Source of the DNA: Candidatus Poribacteria bacterium
GTDB taxonomy: Bacteria; Poribacteria; WGA-4E; WGA-3G
Assembly (NCBI GenBank): GCA_022825665.1
Contig: JAJDWI010000019.1
Coordinates: 1-37,395 of the forward strand
Length of the DNA: 37,395 nucleotides
Reading direction: 5' to 3'
Part shown: in pieces, positions 1 through 9,396 of the stretch
Layout of the letters: every line of letters starts with the position of its first letter
How positions within the stretch are numbered: the first letter of the stretch is position 1
Program-made: the position numbers and the translations under genes
Notes under the pieces: model-generated
Databases searched by the model: none
What the model saw: only the letters and a program-made list of their open reading frames with translations
What the model was told of the DNA's origin: nothing

Positions 1-33
1 GTTGCAGTAACAACCACCACTGAAAAGGTATAA
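1..33 (+). CDS. Possible C-terminal tail of a TnpB-like protein (partial)
   Basis: Frame 1 reads ten codons from the window edge to a TAA at 31-33 (VAVTTTTEKV). Only the last residues are visible, so the protein cannot be identified directly. The assignment rests on the hairpin at 91-130, which resembles the right end of IS200/IS605-family elements that carry tnpB, and on its distance from the stop codon. It could equally be an unrelated gene end. Confidence 0.25.
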   Translation, partial: VAVTTTTEKV

Positions 34-59
34 ATAGTATACCATGTTTCTTGAACAAA

Positions 60-131
60 ATCAAGTTTATTTCACATATAAAATCAAATGCCGTCTACAT
101 CCCACAAGCTAAAGCATGGGGATTTGACGGG
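60..131 (+). mobile_element. Probable right end of an IS200/IS605-type (TnpB) element
   Basis: CCGTC (91-95) pairs with GACGG (126-130) and ATCCC (99-103) pairs with GGGAT (119-123) around a GCTAAAGC core. This closely resembles the palindromic right ends, and the 3' end of the guide RNA, of tnpB-bearing IS200/IS605 elements that I recall. No transposase body is in the window on this side. The exact outer boundary, which would be the cleavage site, cannot be fixed from one copy. The opposite window edge (37115-37395) holds the left end of an element of this family in the same orientation. Confidence 0.5.
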
Positions 132-153
132 GAGTGTTAAAAAATGGTATCGA

Positions 154-411
154 TTATTCTGTATCTTTTTCACTTTTAATCAATTTTAGAAGTGTCTCTT
201 CCTGTATTTCAGAAAAGGTATCTTGTTCAAGTTGCGTTAATTCCTCAGAATCAGCCAAAGGAGTGCTAATACGATATTCCTCGTTTAGCCATTTACCTAA
301 ATCTATCGACTTACACCTTTTGCTACAAAATGGAAAATGTGCAGGTAAAGGTTCATCTTTGATATATACAAATTCATAGTTTTTTCCGCAGAGGCTACAT
401 TTTAGTTGCAT
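154..411 (-). CDS. yacG: DNA gyrase inhibitor YacG-like zinc protein
   Basis: An 85-residue protein with the YacG zinc-binding pattern: Cys6-x2-Cys9 near the start, then Cys29-x3-Cys33, followed by the family hallmark IDLGKWLNEEYRI. YacG of other bacteria binds zinc and inhibits DNA gyrase by binding GyrB. Length is slightly above the usual 60-70 residues because of an acidic C-terminal tail. The start is backed by a good Shine-Dalgarno (AAAGGAG about 5 bases upstream of the ATG at 411). It lies 70 bases downstream of nadD on the same strand, so the two are probably cotranscribed. It is divergent from the dcw cluster. Confidence 0.85.
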   Translation of the reverse strand: MQLKCSLCGKNYEFVYIKDEPLPAHFPFCSKRCKSIDLGKWLNEEYRISTPLADSEELTQLEQDTFSEIQEETLLKLIKSEKDTE

Positions 412-481
412 ATTAACTCCTTTCCAGATTTATTCTAAACATATTTTGCGGAATAATGTTCATTATGTTCCATCTATAATG

Positions 482-1063
482 TCATCTATATAGTTTGTGT
501 TGGTCAATATATGCTGCAACCGCTTCAGGAACAAGATACCTAACTGAAACATTGTTACGAATTCGATTCCTTATCTCAGTTGCTGACATATCAAAACCGG
601 TGATTTGAAAAGTTTTAACACGTTCTCTGATTTCTGATGGAACAAGTTCTAAATCGTAATTTGGACGTGTTGTGGCAATCAAGGTGCACTGTTTTAGAAC
701 TTCATCAAAATCTTTCCAAATCTTATATTCAATCAAGGAATCCGCGCCTATAATCCATGCAAGTTCAGTTGTTTTACCATACTGCTGTCTTAACGTTTTG
801 ATAGTCTGGATTGTGTAAGAGGGTCCCTCGCGATCCAATTCTATCCGTGACACTTCAAAATACGGATTTTGTGCGGTCGCTAACTTCACCATTTGATAAC
901 GATGTTCAGCAGAAACGATATCTGGTTGGAATTTGTGAGGGGGACGTGCTGCGGGAACAAACAGTATTTTATGATAATCCAAACCCTCACGCACCTGTTC
1001 GGCACTAAGCAAATGTGCATAGTGGATAGGATTGAATGTGCCCCCCATGATTGCAATTTTCAT
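482..1063 (-). CDS. nadD: Nicotinate-nucleotide adenylyltransferase
   Basis: NadD joins nicotinate mononucleotide and ATP to form deamido-NAD in cytoplasmic NAD synthesis. The 193-residue product has the nucleotidyltransferase motif GGTFNPIHYAHL (residues 7-18, equivalent to GxFDPxHxGH), the substrate-pocket segments PSYTIQT and WIIGADSL, and the C-terminal MSATEIRNRIR motif (usual form ISSTxIR). Length is normal for the family. It starts at ATG 1063 with only a weak purine-rich stretch (AAAAAGCAG) as ribosome site. It is first in a minus-strand pair with yacG, and its promoter must lie in the 735-base gap shared with rsmH. Confidence 0.95.
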   Translation of the reverse strand: MKIAIMGGTFNPIHYAHLLSAEQVREGLDYHKILFVPAARPPHKFQPDIVSAEHRYQMVKLATAQNPYFEVSRIELDREGPSYTIQTIKTLRQQYGKTTELAWIIGADSLIEYKIWKDFDEVLKQCTLIATTRPNYDLELVPSEIRERVKTFQITGFDMSATEIRNRIRNNVSVRYLVPEAVAAYIDQHKLYR

Positions 1064-1799
1064 CTGCTTTTTATTTTGATGCTGACCAAAGAAGAACCAG
1101 ATCTATTTGCTATAATTAAATGTTGATTTGTGTCTTGAGATTGACACACTATGTGTAAAAGACCGTATAATATACCAATAATTCAGATTTTAAGTATACC
1201 AATAACAAGAACAAAATACAAGACAAATTTGGATGTGAATCAGAGACAGTAAAATGTCATATTTTTAAACGATGGATAGAGATAAAGTAGGAACGTTACG
1301 TCCATCGGACAAACAATTTCTGCCTTTGTACCTAATGATACGGTTATGGAAATACTTATCAATTTATTCGCGAAAATTGATAAGTTTAAAATGTCATATT
1401 TCAGAGTTTTCAGAGTCAATCGCAATTTTGCTAATTTTTACCTGAGGCTATGAACCTATATCTGAACTGGTTTTACAGCATTATTATGACCATATAAGTC
1501 AGGAATGACTCTGAAACTTTTAGAATTTAGTTATCGGTTGGTTAGTTTGCTTTATAATACCTAAAGATACAATAAATGTGTCTGAATTGAGTTGGGAAAC
1601 TCTTCCAAGAAATGCGATTTGAGACAGTTGAATAGTTGAAAGAAATAATTAGAATTTTGCATGACATTCTTATAGTATTAAACGGATGAAAAAAGAAGTC
1701 CTATAACATCAAAATCTATAGATTACGGTCAATATCACAGAGGAAATTAACTTATTAATAATTGGCATAATTCTTGCTATATTGTATTAAGGTGACAAT
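1064..1799. other. Non-coding divergent gap between nadD and rsmH
   Basis: I see no convincing gene in these AT-rich bases. They hold a 15-base direct repeat, TAAAATGTCATATTT, at 1250-1264 and 1387-1401. Just inside the second copy is a near-perfect hairpin with an 11-bp stem (1355-1365 with 1374-1384, loop of 8). A short direct repeat TATACCAATAA occurs near 1172 and 1196. The stretch must contain promoters for nadD-yacG and for the dcw cluster, but I could not pick one confidently. Confidence 0.6.
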
Positions 1800-2759
1800 A
1801 TGTCAGAAACACACATCCCCGTTTTACGCAACGAAATACTTGATTTCGTCAAACCGAAGCCAGAAGGGATTTATGTGGATGCGACAATCGGATTAGGCGG
1901 ACATGGTCTTTCGATTTTAAAGGAATCTCAGCCTTCTGGTCGGTTGATTGGTATTGACAGGGATGTGAATGCTCTTGCAATTGCGAAAAAAAGATTACTC
2001 CCATTCAAAGATCGTTTCAAGTTGATACATGGGAACTTTGCTCAACTTCAGCAGATATTAGAATCGCATGGTATTTCCAAAGTTGATGGAGTATTGATGG
2101 ACCTGGGTGTATCTTCGTTGCAACTTGACTCACCCGAAAGAGGATTCAGTTTTCAGCAATCAGGTCCCTTGGATATGCGAATGGATACACAGATACCTAT
2201 ATCAGCATACCAGATTATCAACGAAAGTTCATTGGACAGACTGACAAAGATATTTAAGGAATATGGTGAAGAGCGTTTTTCAAAGCAGATTGCTCAGCAA
2301 ATCATTTCAGCCCGTGATGAACAACGGATAAGTACTACAAAACAACTTGCAGAGATCATTGAAAAGGTCTACTCAAAGTATACAAGACGTTCGAATAAAT
2401 CTCCACAAACAGGTAAAGGTATTCACCCTGCTACACGTGTTTTTCAGTCTTTACGGATTGAAGTGAATTCCGAACTTGAAAATCTAACATTAGGTTTAGA
2501 GTCAGCTATCTCAGTGTTGAAACTTGGTGGAAGTGTCTGTGTAATAAGTTTTCATTCACTTGAAGATCGGATAGTAAAGCATACATTTCGCAAACATGCG
2601 AAAACTTGTATATGTCCACCAAACACCCCAGTTTGTATCTGTGAACATAAAAAGTCGTTGGATATAGTTACAAACCGACCAATGATGCCATCAATAAGTG
2701 AAATTGAGGCAAATCCGCGTTCACGTAGTGCCAAATTACGAGTGGCAATTAAGGTTTGA
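1800..2759 (+). CDS. rsmH: 16S rRNA (cytosine-1402-N4)-methyltransferase RsmH (MraW)
   Basis: A SAM-dependent methyltransferase acting on C1402 of 16S rRNA, classically the first or second gene of the dcw cluster. The 319-residue product shows VDATIGLGGHGLSIL (SAM motif I, near residues 26-40), LMDLGVSSLQLDSPERGFSF, HPATRVFQSLRIEVN and CVISFHSLEDRIVK, all diagnostic. A cysteine cluster near the C-terminus (CICPPNTPVCIC) is typical of the family. The ATG has AAGGTGA just upstream. There is no mraZ before it. It ends with TGA, showing that TGA works as a stop in this genome. Confidence 0.97.
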   Translation: MSETHIPVLRNEILDFVKPKPEGIYVDATIGLGGHGLSILKESQPSGRLIGIDRDVNALAIAKKRLLPFKDRFKLIHGNFAQLQQILESHGISKVDGVLMDLGVSSLQLDSPERGFSFQQSGPLDMRMDTQIPISAYQIINESSLDRLTKIFKEYGEERFSKQIAQQIISARDEQRISTTKQLAEIIEKVYSKYTRRSNKSPQTGKGIHPATRVFQSLRIEVNSELENLTLGLESAISVLKLGGSVCVISFHSLEDRIVKHTFRKHAKTCICPPNTPVCICEHKKSLDIVTNRPMMPSISEIEANPRSRSAKLRVAIKV

Positions 2760-2806
2760 TCTGAAAATTTGTATCAATATTTAAAATCTAACGTATAAAT
2801 TATAAA

Positions 2807-3130
2807 ATGCAAAATCCGACAACTTTCAGTTCGCTGTTTAATGAAAATCCGAATCCTGAACCCAAAGTCGCCATGTTTTTTGTTTATTTGGTTTTAGGAT
2901 TATCATTAGGTGTTTTTGGCGCAAGTATATGGTTTTCATCTTATGCAAAGGGCGTTTTTTTACAACGTAGACCTACATTTGAAAAGCAGCGTGAGAAAAT
3001 ACAAGATGAAATCCGAAAACTTGAGTTGGAGGAAAATGCGTTAACTGATGTTGATAGGGTGCGTTCACTTATTAAGGAATTAGGTTTAGTTGAACCTACA
3101 TTAAAAACATTAGAACTACATGATAGATAG
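2807..3130 (+). CDS. ftsL: FtsL-like bitopic division protein
   Basis: A 107-residue protein with a short cytoplasmic N-terminus, one membrane helix (about residues 22-45) and a charged, heptad-like C-terminal half (about 60-105) suited to a periplasmic coiled coil. Sequence identity within FtsL is always low. The call rests on topology, size and position between rsmH and ftsI, where ftsL sits in most dcw clusters. FtsL with FtsB and FtsQ recruits and activates the FtsW-FtsI synthase. No ftsB is visible nearby. I see no strong ribosome site before the ATG. Confidence 0.6.
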   Translation: MQNPTTFSSLFNENPNPEPKVAMFFVYLVLGLSLGVFGASIWFSSYAKGVFLQRRPTFEKQREKIQDEIRKLELEENALTDVDRVRSLIKELGLVEPTLKTLELHDR

Positions 3131-3276
3131 TATAACTGTTGAAACAGTTGGATTGGTTTATATAACTTGCTATTACTATTCAGAAAGGTTAGTTTCAATA
3201 TCTCTGACGACATACTATTGCTATATTGAGAACTTTAAGATCTATTCACAACATTCCTGAAAGTGATAATCAGACT

Positions 3277-5169
3277 ATGAAAAATAATACATTTCTTTCA
3301 ATTCGACGACTGGTAGTTGTTCTAATAGTCTTACAATTAGGATTTTTACTATTAATTGGTAAGCTATTCAAACTACAAATACCATTAGATGGTGGCTTAG
3401 AAGCATCCCGACGTGATTGGCGTTCGGAAGAAAATAATGATGTAAAACGAGGGAAGATACTCGATAGGCACGGTACTGTTTTAGGTATTAGCCAAGACTT
3501 AATCTCGGTTAGTGCAGACCCTAAAACCTTTAACAGAAAATCTAACGCACATACCGTTGCCTCAGACTTAGCACCTCTATTGGATAGCACTACTTCCGAG
3601 TTATTAGCAACACTCAAACGCAAACGAAATGGGGAGTACGTCGAATTTGTCTGGCTTAAAAAAGGAATTGAATACGATAGGTTGGACGACATTCTTAACA
3701 TTACCGATAAACACAGAGGGCTTAAAATTGAGATTGAACCTGAACGCTTATATCCAAAAAAGCAATTGGCATCACAAGTCATTGGATACCTGAATGATTT
3801 AAATCATGGTGAAGGAATCGAATACCAGTATAACACTTTCTTGCAGAAGGTACATTCCCCACTACAACAGGGAAAAGTTGGATTACAATCTGTCGCTCTA
3901 AAAAACACTTCATCTACCGTATCGCTTGGAAACAGCGGATGTAATGTAGTTCTTACCATTGATGAAATCATTCAAGACATAGCAGAAAGAGAGCTTGAAC
4001 AAGCGTGTAAGAAATGGAATGCCCCTAAAGGAACAGCGATTGTACTTGCAGTAGAAACGTCTGAGATATTAGCGATGGCGAGTTGTCCAAGTTATGATAT
4101 AAATGACCAGACGAATGCAAATGAGGACGCAAAACGAAATCTCGGAATTTGGTATCTTTTTGAACCGGGTTCAATATTCAAGATTATCGCATCCTCTGCT
4201 GTATTGAATGAAGGCATCATGTCACCTACATCGACAGTCTTCTGTGAATTTGGTCGTTACCGACTTTCAAATAGGCGTGTTATTAAAGATGTTTCAGCAA
4301 AGGGAGATTTGACCCTTACAGAGGTAATCCAGAAGTCAAGTAATATTGGAATGATTAAGATTGTGAAAAGATTAGGACCTAACTTATTCCAAGAATATGT
4401 TGATAGATATGGTTTTGGAATGAAGACAGGCATAGATTTACCGTATGAACAATCTGGAAGTCTTTATACACTAAGAAAATGGGATACAAACTCCCTTGGT
4501 TCTGTCCCCTTCGGTCAAGGTATCTCTGTAACACCATTACAGATGGTCAACGCTTTAGCGGCTATAGCCAATGGCGGTGAATTGCACCGACCCTATATTA
4601 CAAAAGAGATACGCGATGACCGTGGCAATCTTGTTAAAAAGAATCATCCTGTAAGAGTTCGACAAGTTATTCATGCAGAAACAGCAAGAAAGATGACTGA
4701 TATTCTTGTCGGTGTTGTTGAAAAGGGAAGCGGAATGAGAGCAAAGATTGAAGGTGTTAGTATTGCTGGTAAAACCGGGACTGCACAGAAAGCAGAAAAA
4801 GGTAAAGGTTATGCTGCTGGAAAAGAGGTAATGTCCTTTATGGGATTTCTTCCCGCGGACAACCCGAAATTTGCAATTATTGTAACCATTGATGAACCCA
4901 AAGGCGCAAGATTTAGTGGTTTAGTTGCTGCTCCAGTCTTTAAACGGATTGCACAGCAAACACTTGATTATAGTGACAGGATAGGTTTATTTGACTCCGT
5001 TCCAAGAAAAAGAAACAATGACAACAGACAATATGTAGAAGGAAATCAAAGTAATACAACTACATCTGGTTCTTACACCAGTAAACCTAAAAGAAGCACC
5101 TCATCTGGAAACACACAAAACCCTTCTATCCCTGAAAACACTCTTGTGAAAAATGGAGTGGGTTTATGA
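3277..5169 (+). CDS. ftsI: Penicillin-binding protein FtsI (PBP3), septal transpeptidase
   Basis: Septum-specific peptidoglycan transpeptidase anchored in the inner membrane. Counting from the ATG at 3277, there is one N-terminal membrane helix (about 10-32), a dimerization region, and the three penicillin-binding motifs: SIFK (Ser299, Lys302), SSN (354-356) and KTG (499-501, in KTGTAQ). After the transpeptidase domain comes a low-complexity Ser/Thr/Asn tail of about 60 residues. No PASTA domains are present. An upstream TTG at 3226 would add 17 residues, but it has no ribosome site and the added residues have no family match that I recognise. The last codons overlap murE (ATGA), which implies translational coupling. 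Confidence 0.93.
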   Translation: MKNNTFLSIRRLVVVLIVLQLGFLLLIGKLFKLQIPLDGGLEASRRDWRSEENNDVKRGKILDRHGTVLGISQDLISVSADPKTFNRKSNAHTVASDLAPLLDSTTSELLATLKRKRNGEYVEFVWLKKGIEYDRLDDILNITDKHRGLKIEIEPERLYPKKQLASQVIGYLNDLNHGEGIEYQYNTFLQKVHSPLQQGKVGLQSVALKNTSSTVSLGNSGCNVVLTIDEIIQDIAERELEQACKKWNAPKGTAIVLAVETSEILAMASCPSYDINDQTNANEDAKRNLGIWYLFEPGSIFKIIASSAVLNEGIMSPTSTVFCEFGRYRLSNRRVIKDVSAKGDLTLTEVIQKSSNIGMIKIVKRLGPNLFQEYVDRYGFGMKTGIDLPYEQSGSLYTLRKWDTNSLGSVPFGQGISVTPLQMVNALAAIANGGELHRPYITKEIRDDRGNLVKKNHPVRVRQVIHAETARKMTDILVGVVEKGSGMRAKIEGVSIAGKTGTAQKAEKGKGYAAGKEVMSFMGFLPADNPKFAIIVTIDEPKGARFSGLVAAPVFKRIAQQTLDYSDRIGLFDSVPRKRNNDNRQYVEGNQSNTTTSGSYTSKPKRSTSSGNTQNPSIPENTLVKNGVGL

Positions 5170-6722
5170 ACCTCCAACAACTTCTGGACAGAATAGAAGT
5201 TAGCGAAATCACAGGAGACCGGAATCCGGAAATTGCGGGTGTTGTGAGTGACCATCGACAAGTCAAGCCAGGATATGTATTTGTTTGTTATCAGGGACTA
5301 AATGTAGATGGACACTCGTTCATTTCCGGGGCGATTAAAAACGGCGCACGCGTAGTTATTTCAGAAAAACAAACCCCAAACCTACCTAACGATGTAACTG
5401 GTGTTGTGACCTCCAATGGACGAATAGCACAAGCCCTTTGTGCTGCAAATTGGTTTGGCAATCCAGCAGACCGTCTAAAGTTAACCGGTATCACTGGTAC
5501 TAACGGCAAAACATCAACAGCACATTTAACATACGGTATTCTCAGGACGGGTGGATATAAGACTGCTGTACTAGGGACAGTTGGACATACGTTTGTTTCA
5601 ACATCAAATGGTAAAGATCCATCAAAAATTGAGATTCCAGCACTATTGACAACACCAGATGCGTTTCAACTCCATTCAATGTTAAAACAGATGGCAGATG
5701 CTGGTGTTGAGCATGTTGTGATGGAGACCTCTTCTCAAGGACTTGCACAACACCGATTAACTGGACTTACCTTTGAAACAGCTGTTTTTACTAACCTTAC
5801 ACAGGACCATCTTGATTACCATGGAACGATGGATAATTACCTCAATGCGAAAATGATGTTATTTGATCAGTTGAGTCCTGCTGGTATTGCAATTTTAAAC
5901 GCTGATTCCTCCGTTACTCCTCGTATTATCCAACATATTCAAAATAGGAAAATACTAACATACGGTCTTGAGAATGCAGCTGATTTAGAAGCACGAAATG
6001 TAGATAGTTCTTTACATCAGTTAGCGTTTACTGCAGTCTTAAATAAGAACGACGCGTTTAGTTCTTCAGATATTTTGTGGAGTGAGATACAGACTACCAT
6101 TGGATTACTTGGGGAGTATAATATTTACAATGCCCTTGCTGCTATTGGCATAGGGCTGAGATATGATTGTAGTGCTACATCTATTCGTAATGGTCTTACA
6201 TCAACTGTTGTTCCTGGACGTTTTGAACGGATTATGGCAAACGGCAAATCTATTGAAGACTTTGCGGTTATTGTAGATTATGCACATACTCCTGATGGAT
6301 TGGAGAATGTATTATCTGCCGCACGTGGAATTACAGAGGGCAGGTTAATCTCTGTATTTGGTTGTGGTGGTGATCGTGATAGTGGGAAACGTCCTAAGAT
6401 GGGTGCAATTTCCACGCAAATTGCCGATATGAGCGTGATTACCTCTGACAATCCGAGAACTGAGAATCCTGATAAAATCATCTCAGATATTGTGTCAAAA
6501 TTACCACATAATGCAGCATTTTTATGTATTTCAGAAAGACGTGAAGCAATTCGTTATGCAATTTTGGATGCAAAACCTGGTGATGTGGTGGTAATTGCTG
6601 GTAAGGGTCATGAAGATTATCAAGAAATTAACGGTAAACGTTTTCCATTTGATGACCGGACAGTTGCAGCTGAAGTACTACAAAATTTACCAATGCAGCC
6701 TGAACATGAAATTGTCACATAG
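5166..6722 (+). CDS. murE: UDP-N-acetylmuramoyl-tripeptide synthetase MurE (meso-DAP type)
   Basis: A cytoplasmic Mur ligase adding the third stem residue to UDP-MurNAc-L-Ala-D-Glu with ATP. It is 518 residues long. The N-terminal domain binds UDP-MurNAc, the ATP-binding P-loop GTNGKTS lies near 112-118, and YLNAKMMLF carries the lysine that is carbamylated in Mur ligases. In the C-terminal domain TSDNPRTENP contains DNPR (428-431), the motif associated with meso-diaminopimelate rather than lysine. The organism therefore probably has DAP-type peptidoglycan. The start overlaps the ftsI stop by four bases. Confidence 0.95.
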   Translation: MNLQQLLDRIEVSEITGDRNPEIAGVVSDHRQVKPGYVFVCYQGLNVDGHSFISGAIKNGARVVISEKQTPNLPNDVTGVVTSNGRIAQALCAANWFGNPADRLKLTGITGTNGKTSTAHLTYGILRTGGYKTAVLGTVGHTFVSTSNGKDPSKIEIPALLTTPDAFQLHSMLKQMADAGVEHVVMETSSQGLAQHRLTGLTFETAVFTNLTQDHLDYHGTMDNYLNAKMMLFDQLSPAGIAILNADSSVTPRIIQHIQNRKILTYGLENAADLEARNVDSSLHQLAFTAVLNKNDAFSSSDILWSEIQTTIGLLGEYNIYNALAAIGIGLRYDCSATSIRNGLTSTVVPGRFERIMANGKSIEDFAVIVDYAHTPDGLENVLSAARGITEGRLISVFGCGGDRDSGKRPKMGAISTQIADMSVITSDNPRTENPDKIISDIVSKLPHNAAFLCISERREAIRYAILDAKPGDVVVIAGKGHEDYQEINGKRFPFDDRTVAAEVLQNLPMQPEHEIVT

Positions 6723-6789
6723 ATGGGTGGTATGCGTAAATTTGCTGTATCAAGACAGCTGATAACAGGTATATTGGATAGGCATTGAG

Positions 6790-7548
6790 ATGGGACGAGT
6801 AAAGTTCATAGAAATAGACCAACTCAAGATTGCATATAATGTTGTAGGAAGCGGTAAGCCTGTTGTTCTCCTCCACGGTTGGGGTTGCGAAGCTAATATA
6901 TTTAAATCCGTATTGGATATGTTATCAAGGACTCACCAAGTATTTGCCCTTGATCTGCCTGGATTTGGTCTGAGTGAGAATCCACCGATAGCATGGAATG
7001 CTTCAGACTATGCTAAATTGATCTCCTCATTCTTAGATAAACTCAATATCAGTAAAGTAAATCTCGTTGGACATTCTTATGGTGGAAGAATATCAATAGT
7101 GTTGGCAGCAAATGAAGCAGAAAAGGTAAACAAACTAATCTTGGTGGATAGTGCAGGAATTATACCTCGACGAAGCGCAAAGTACTATATACGAATATAT
7201 ATGGCAAAAATTGGTCGTCTGATGCGACATTGTGGTACATTTGGAAATAGAATTGCTGACAGAATAGCACATCGGGTAGGTTCAAAGGATTATCAGGAAG
7301 CAGGATCAATGAGAGCAACACTTGTTAAATCAGTGAATCAAAATTTGAGACCTTTATTGCCGCAGATACAAGCATCAACGTTATTGATCTGGGGAGAGAA
7401 CGATACTGATACACCTGTATCTGATGGTAGGATAATGGAAGCGGAAATTCCACAAGCAGAATTAGTGATTCTTGATAATGCTGGACATTACTCGTTTCTT
7501 GACCAATCCCATCAATTTTGTCAGATTGTGTCTAAATTTTTGGAATGA
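6790..7548 (+). CDS. Alpha/beta hydrolase inside the dcw cluster
   Basis: A 252-residue alpha/beta-hydrolase-fold protein with no signal peptide. VVLLHGWGCEANIF (about 25-38) supplies the oxyanion-hole HGxG region, GHSYGG (94-99, Ser96) is the nucleophile elbow, the acid is probably Asp206 or Asp208 in GENDTDTP, and His234 in NAGHYSFLD completes the triad. The substrate cannot be told from sequence. Its position between murE and the membrane-anchored murF suggests a role tied to the cell wall or lipid intermediates. I recall similar hydrolase and membrane Mur ligase pairs in some other phyla. It ends in TGA. Confidence 0.85.
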   Translation: MGRVKFIEIDQLKIAYNVVGSGKPVVLLHGWGCEANIFKSVLDMLSRTHQVFALDLPGFGLSENPPIAWNASDYAKLISSFLDKLNISKVNLVGHSYGGRISIVLAANEAEKVNKLILVDSAGIIPRRSAKYYIRIYMAKIGRLMRHCGTFGNRIADRIAHRVGSKDYQEAGSMRATLVKSVNQNLRPLLPQIQASTLLIWGENDTDTPVSDGRIMEAEIPQAELVILDNAGHYSFLDQSHQFCQIVSKFLE

Positions 7549-7764
7549 ACACCTGTAGATGATGGTAAGTTTTGCCATACAGATTATTTGAAGAAAGATG
7601 TAAAAAAAGATAATTTAGTTGCTCAGTCAAAATTACACTATAATGCGCAGTGAATGTGTCTAATGAATTAGTTAGGTGGTAGACATTTCATTGCGTATTT
7701 TGTTATCTTCGCAATAAGATATAAGGAAAATAAGGATCAGTAAACATACATTCACAATATAGTT

Positions 7765-9396
7765 ATGGTTAGTTCAATACTATTTTATGTTCTGGTTGTT
7801 GCCTGTTATGTAAGAGGTATCATTAGAACAAACAGCGGTCTACATATATTACAACTTGATGGGTATAAACCTGGACGGTATCTGAAATGGATATTGACAC
7901 ATATCAATCACTGCTTTGAAATCATTGAGATAAGTATTGTCGCTGCAGTAGTAGTAGCTGTGTCTATTATTCCGAACCTTCAGTCCGAATGGTTGTTACC
8001 AACACTTTGTCTCGTTTGGACAGCGTACCAAGCTTATAAGATAGTGTGGCGAAAAAAGACAAAAGCAAAAAAACCGTTGGTTTACACTGCGCGTGCAAAA
8101 CGACTCTTTGGATTAGCACTTACCCTACTTGTTGTATCTGCTGGATTAATTGGTGTATTAGTCACAGATAACCGATTGCGGATAAGGGTTTTTTTGTTCA
8201 GTGAACTTAGTGTGCCAATTCTCGTTGTAAGTAGTTATTTAATTTTGCCTGTGGAACAATTAATAAACGGATTCTATTTACGTGATGCAAGAAAACATAT
8301 AAGAACACTTCAACCCAAAATTATAGGCATTACAGGCAGTTATGGTAAAACAAGCACCAAATATATTCTTCACCAAATTTTATCACAGAAATATAAAACT
8401 TTGATGACCCCGGATAGTTATAATACACCTATGGGGATATGTAAGGTTATCAGAGGTGACTTATCGCCAGAACATGAAATATTTATTGTTGAAATGGGAG
8501 CATATAAACGGGGTGATATTCGTGAGTTGTGTCGTCTTGCTCCACCTGAGATAGGTATACTCACTGCTGTTGGTCCTCAACATTTAGAACGATTTAAAAG
8601 TATTGATAACATTGCCCGTGGAAAGTATGAGTTAATTGAATCATTGCCATCCGATGGATTAGCAGTGATAAATGTTGATAATGAGATTTGTGCGGGGTTA
8701 GCAGATAAAACCGACAGTGTGCCTGTGATTCGGTATGGTGTAGAAACCAAGTCATCTGAAAACACATCCCTAAGTTTAACAGCCCACGATATAACACAGA
8801 GCGATAAAGGATTGACTTTTACTGTTGTTGACAAAGACGCAGGAACAGCAGAAATAACAACTCGTTTACTGGGGAAACATAACGTTTCTAATATACTTGC
8901 TGCAATTGGTGTCTCACTGTATTGTGGAATGACAATGGAAGAAATTAGAGACGCATTTGAGGCATTAGAACCTGTGCCTCACCGTTTACAGTTGATACCT
9001 GGGGCTGCAGGTGTAACTGTAATTGATGATAGTTTTAACGCAAATCCGGAAGGGGCAAAAGCAGCTCTTGAGGTGCTAACCGATTTTGTAAGCGAAAAAG
9101 AAGGAAATAAAATATTGGTTACTCCAGGTATGGTGGAACTCGGTGAACTTGAGTATGAGGAGAACAGAAAGTTTGGTATAGAAGCATCTAAAGTTTGTGA
9201 TCTCGTAATCCTTGTAGGTCGTTCAAGAACTGCTCCTATATTAGATGGACTCAAAAAAGCCAACTATCCAGAAAAACAGATATATGTCGCAAATAACCTT
9301 GATGAAGCACGACAACACCTTACCAAGCACGTGACACCGGGAGATGTCGTGCTTTTTGAAAACGATCTACCAGACAATTATAATGAAGCAGTTTAA
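7765..9396 (+). CDS. murF: Membrane-anchored MurF-type Mur ligase
   Basis: Mur ligase, probably adding D-Ala-D-Ala to the UDP-MurNAc-tripeptide. At 543 residues it is about 90 longer than classical MurF. The first roughly 180 residues are not a normal MurF domain but several hydrophobic segments (about 4-20, 54-70, 78-94, 114-133, 146-164), with LQLDGYKPGRYLKW between the first two. The ligase core follows: P-loop GSYGKTS (191-197), a Mur ligase central domain, and the C-terminal segment VIDDSFNANPEG typical of MurF. The end (VLFENDLPDNYN) lacks the KGSR segment of classical MurF. It is the only murF candidate in the cluster. It follows a 216-base gap and has no strong ribosome site. Confidence 0.82.
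   Translation: MVSSILFYVLVVACYVRGIIRTNSGLHILQLDGYKPGRYLKWILTHINHCFEIIEISIVAAVVVAVSIIPNLQSEWLLPTLCLVWTAYQAYKIVWRKKTKAKKPLVYTARAKRLFGLALTLLVVSAGLIGVLVTDNRLRIRVFLFSELSVPILVVSSYLILPVEQLINGFYLRDARKHIRTLQPKIIGITGSYGKTSTKYILHQILSQKYKTLMTPDSYNTPMGICKVIRGDLSPEHEIFIVEMGAYKRGDIRELCRLAPPEIGILTAVGPQHLERFKSIDNIARGKYELIESLPSDGLAVINVDNEICAGLADKTDSVPVIRYGVETKSSENTSLSLTAHDITQSDKGLTFTVVDKDAGTAEITTRLLGKHNVSNILAAIGVSLYCGMTMEEIRDAFEALEPVPHRLQLIPGAAGVTVIDDSFNANPEGAKAALEVLTDFVSEKEGNKILVTPGMVELGELEYEENRKFGIEASKVCDLVILVGRSRTAPILDGLKKANYPEKQIYVANNLDEARQHLTKHVTPGDVVLFENDLPDNYNEAV

Noticed and set aside
1240-1425. 61-residue minus-strand frame in the nadD-rsmH gap
   Set aside because: It spans the hairpin and the direct repeats, has no ribosome site, and its composition is that of random AT-rich DNA.
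1064-1799. Search for tRNA or other structured RNA genes in the long gaps
   Set aside because: I found no cloverleaf with a plausible T-arm and acceptor stem, and no recognisable riboswitch or rRNA sequence in the gaps.
7546-7656. Possible selenocysteine readthrough at the end of the alpha/beta hydrolase
   Set aside because: The frame stays open for about 36 codons past the TGA, but the protein is already of normal length with its triad complete. No CxxC-like motif surrounds the TGA and I see no suitable hairpin.
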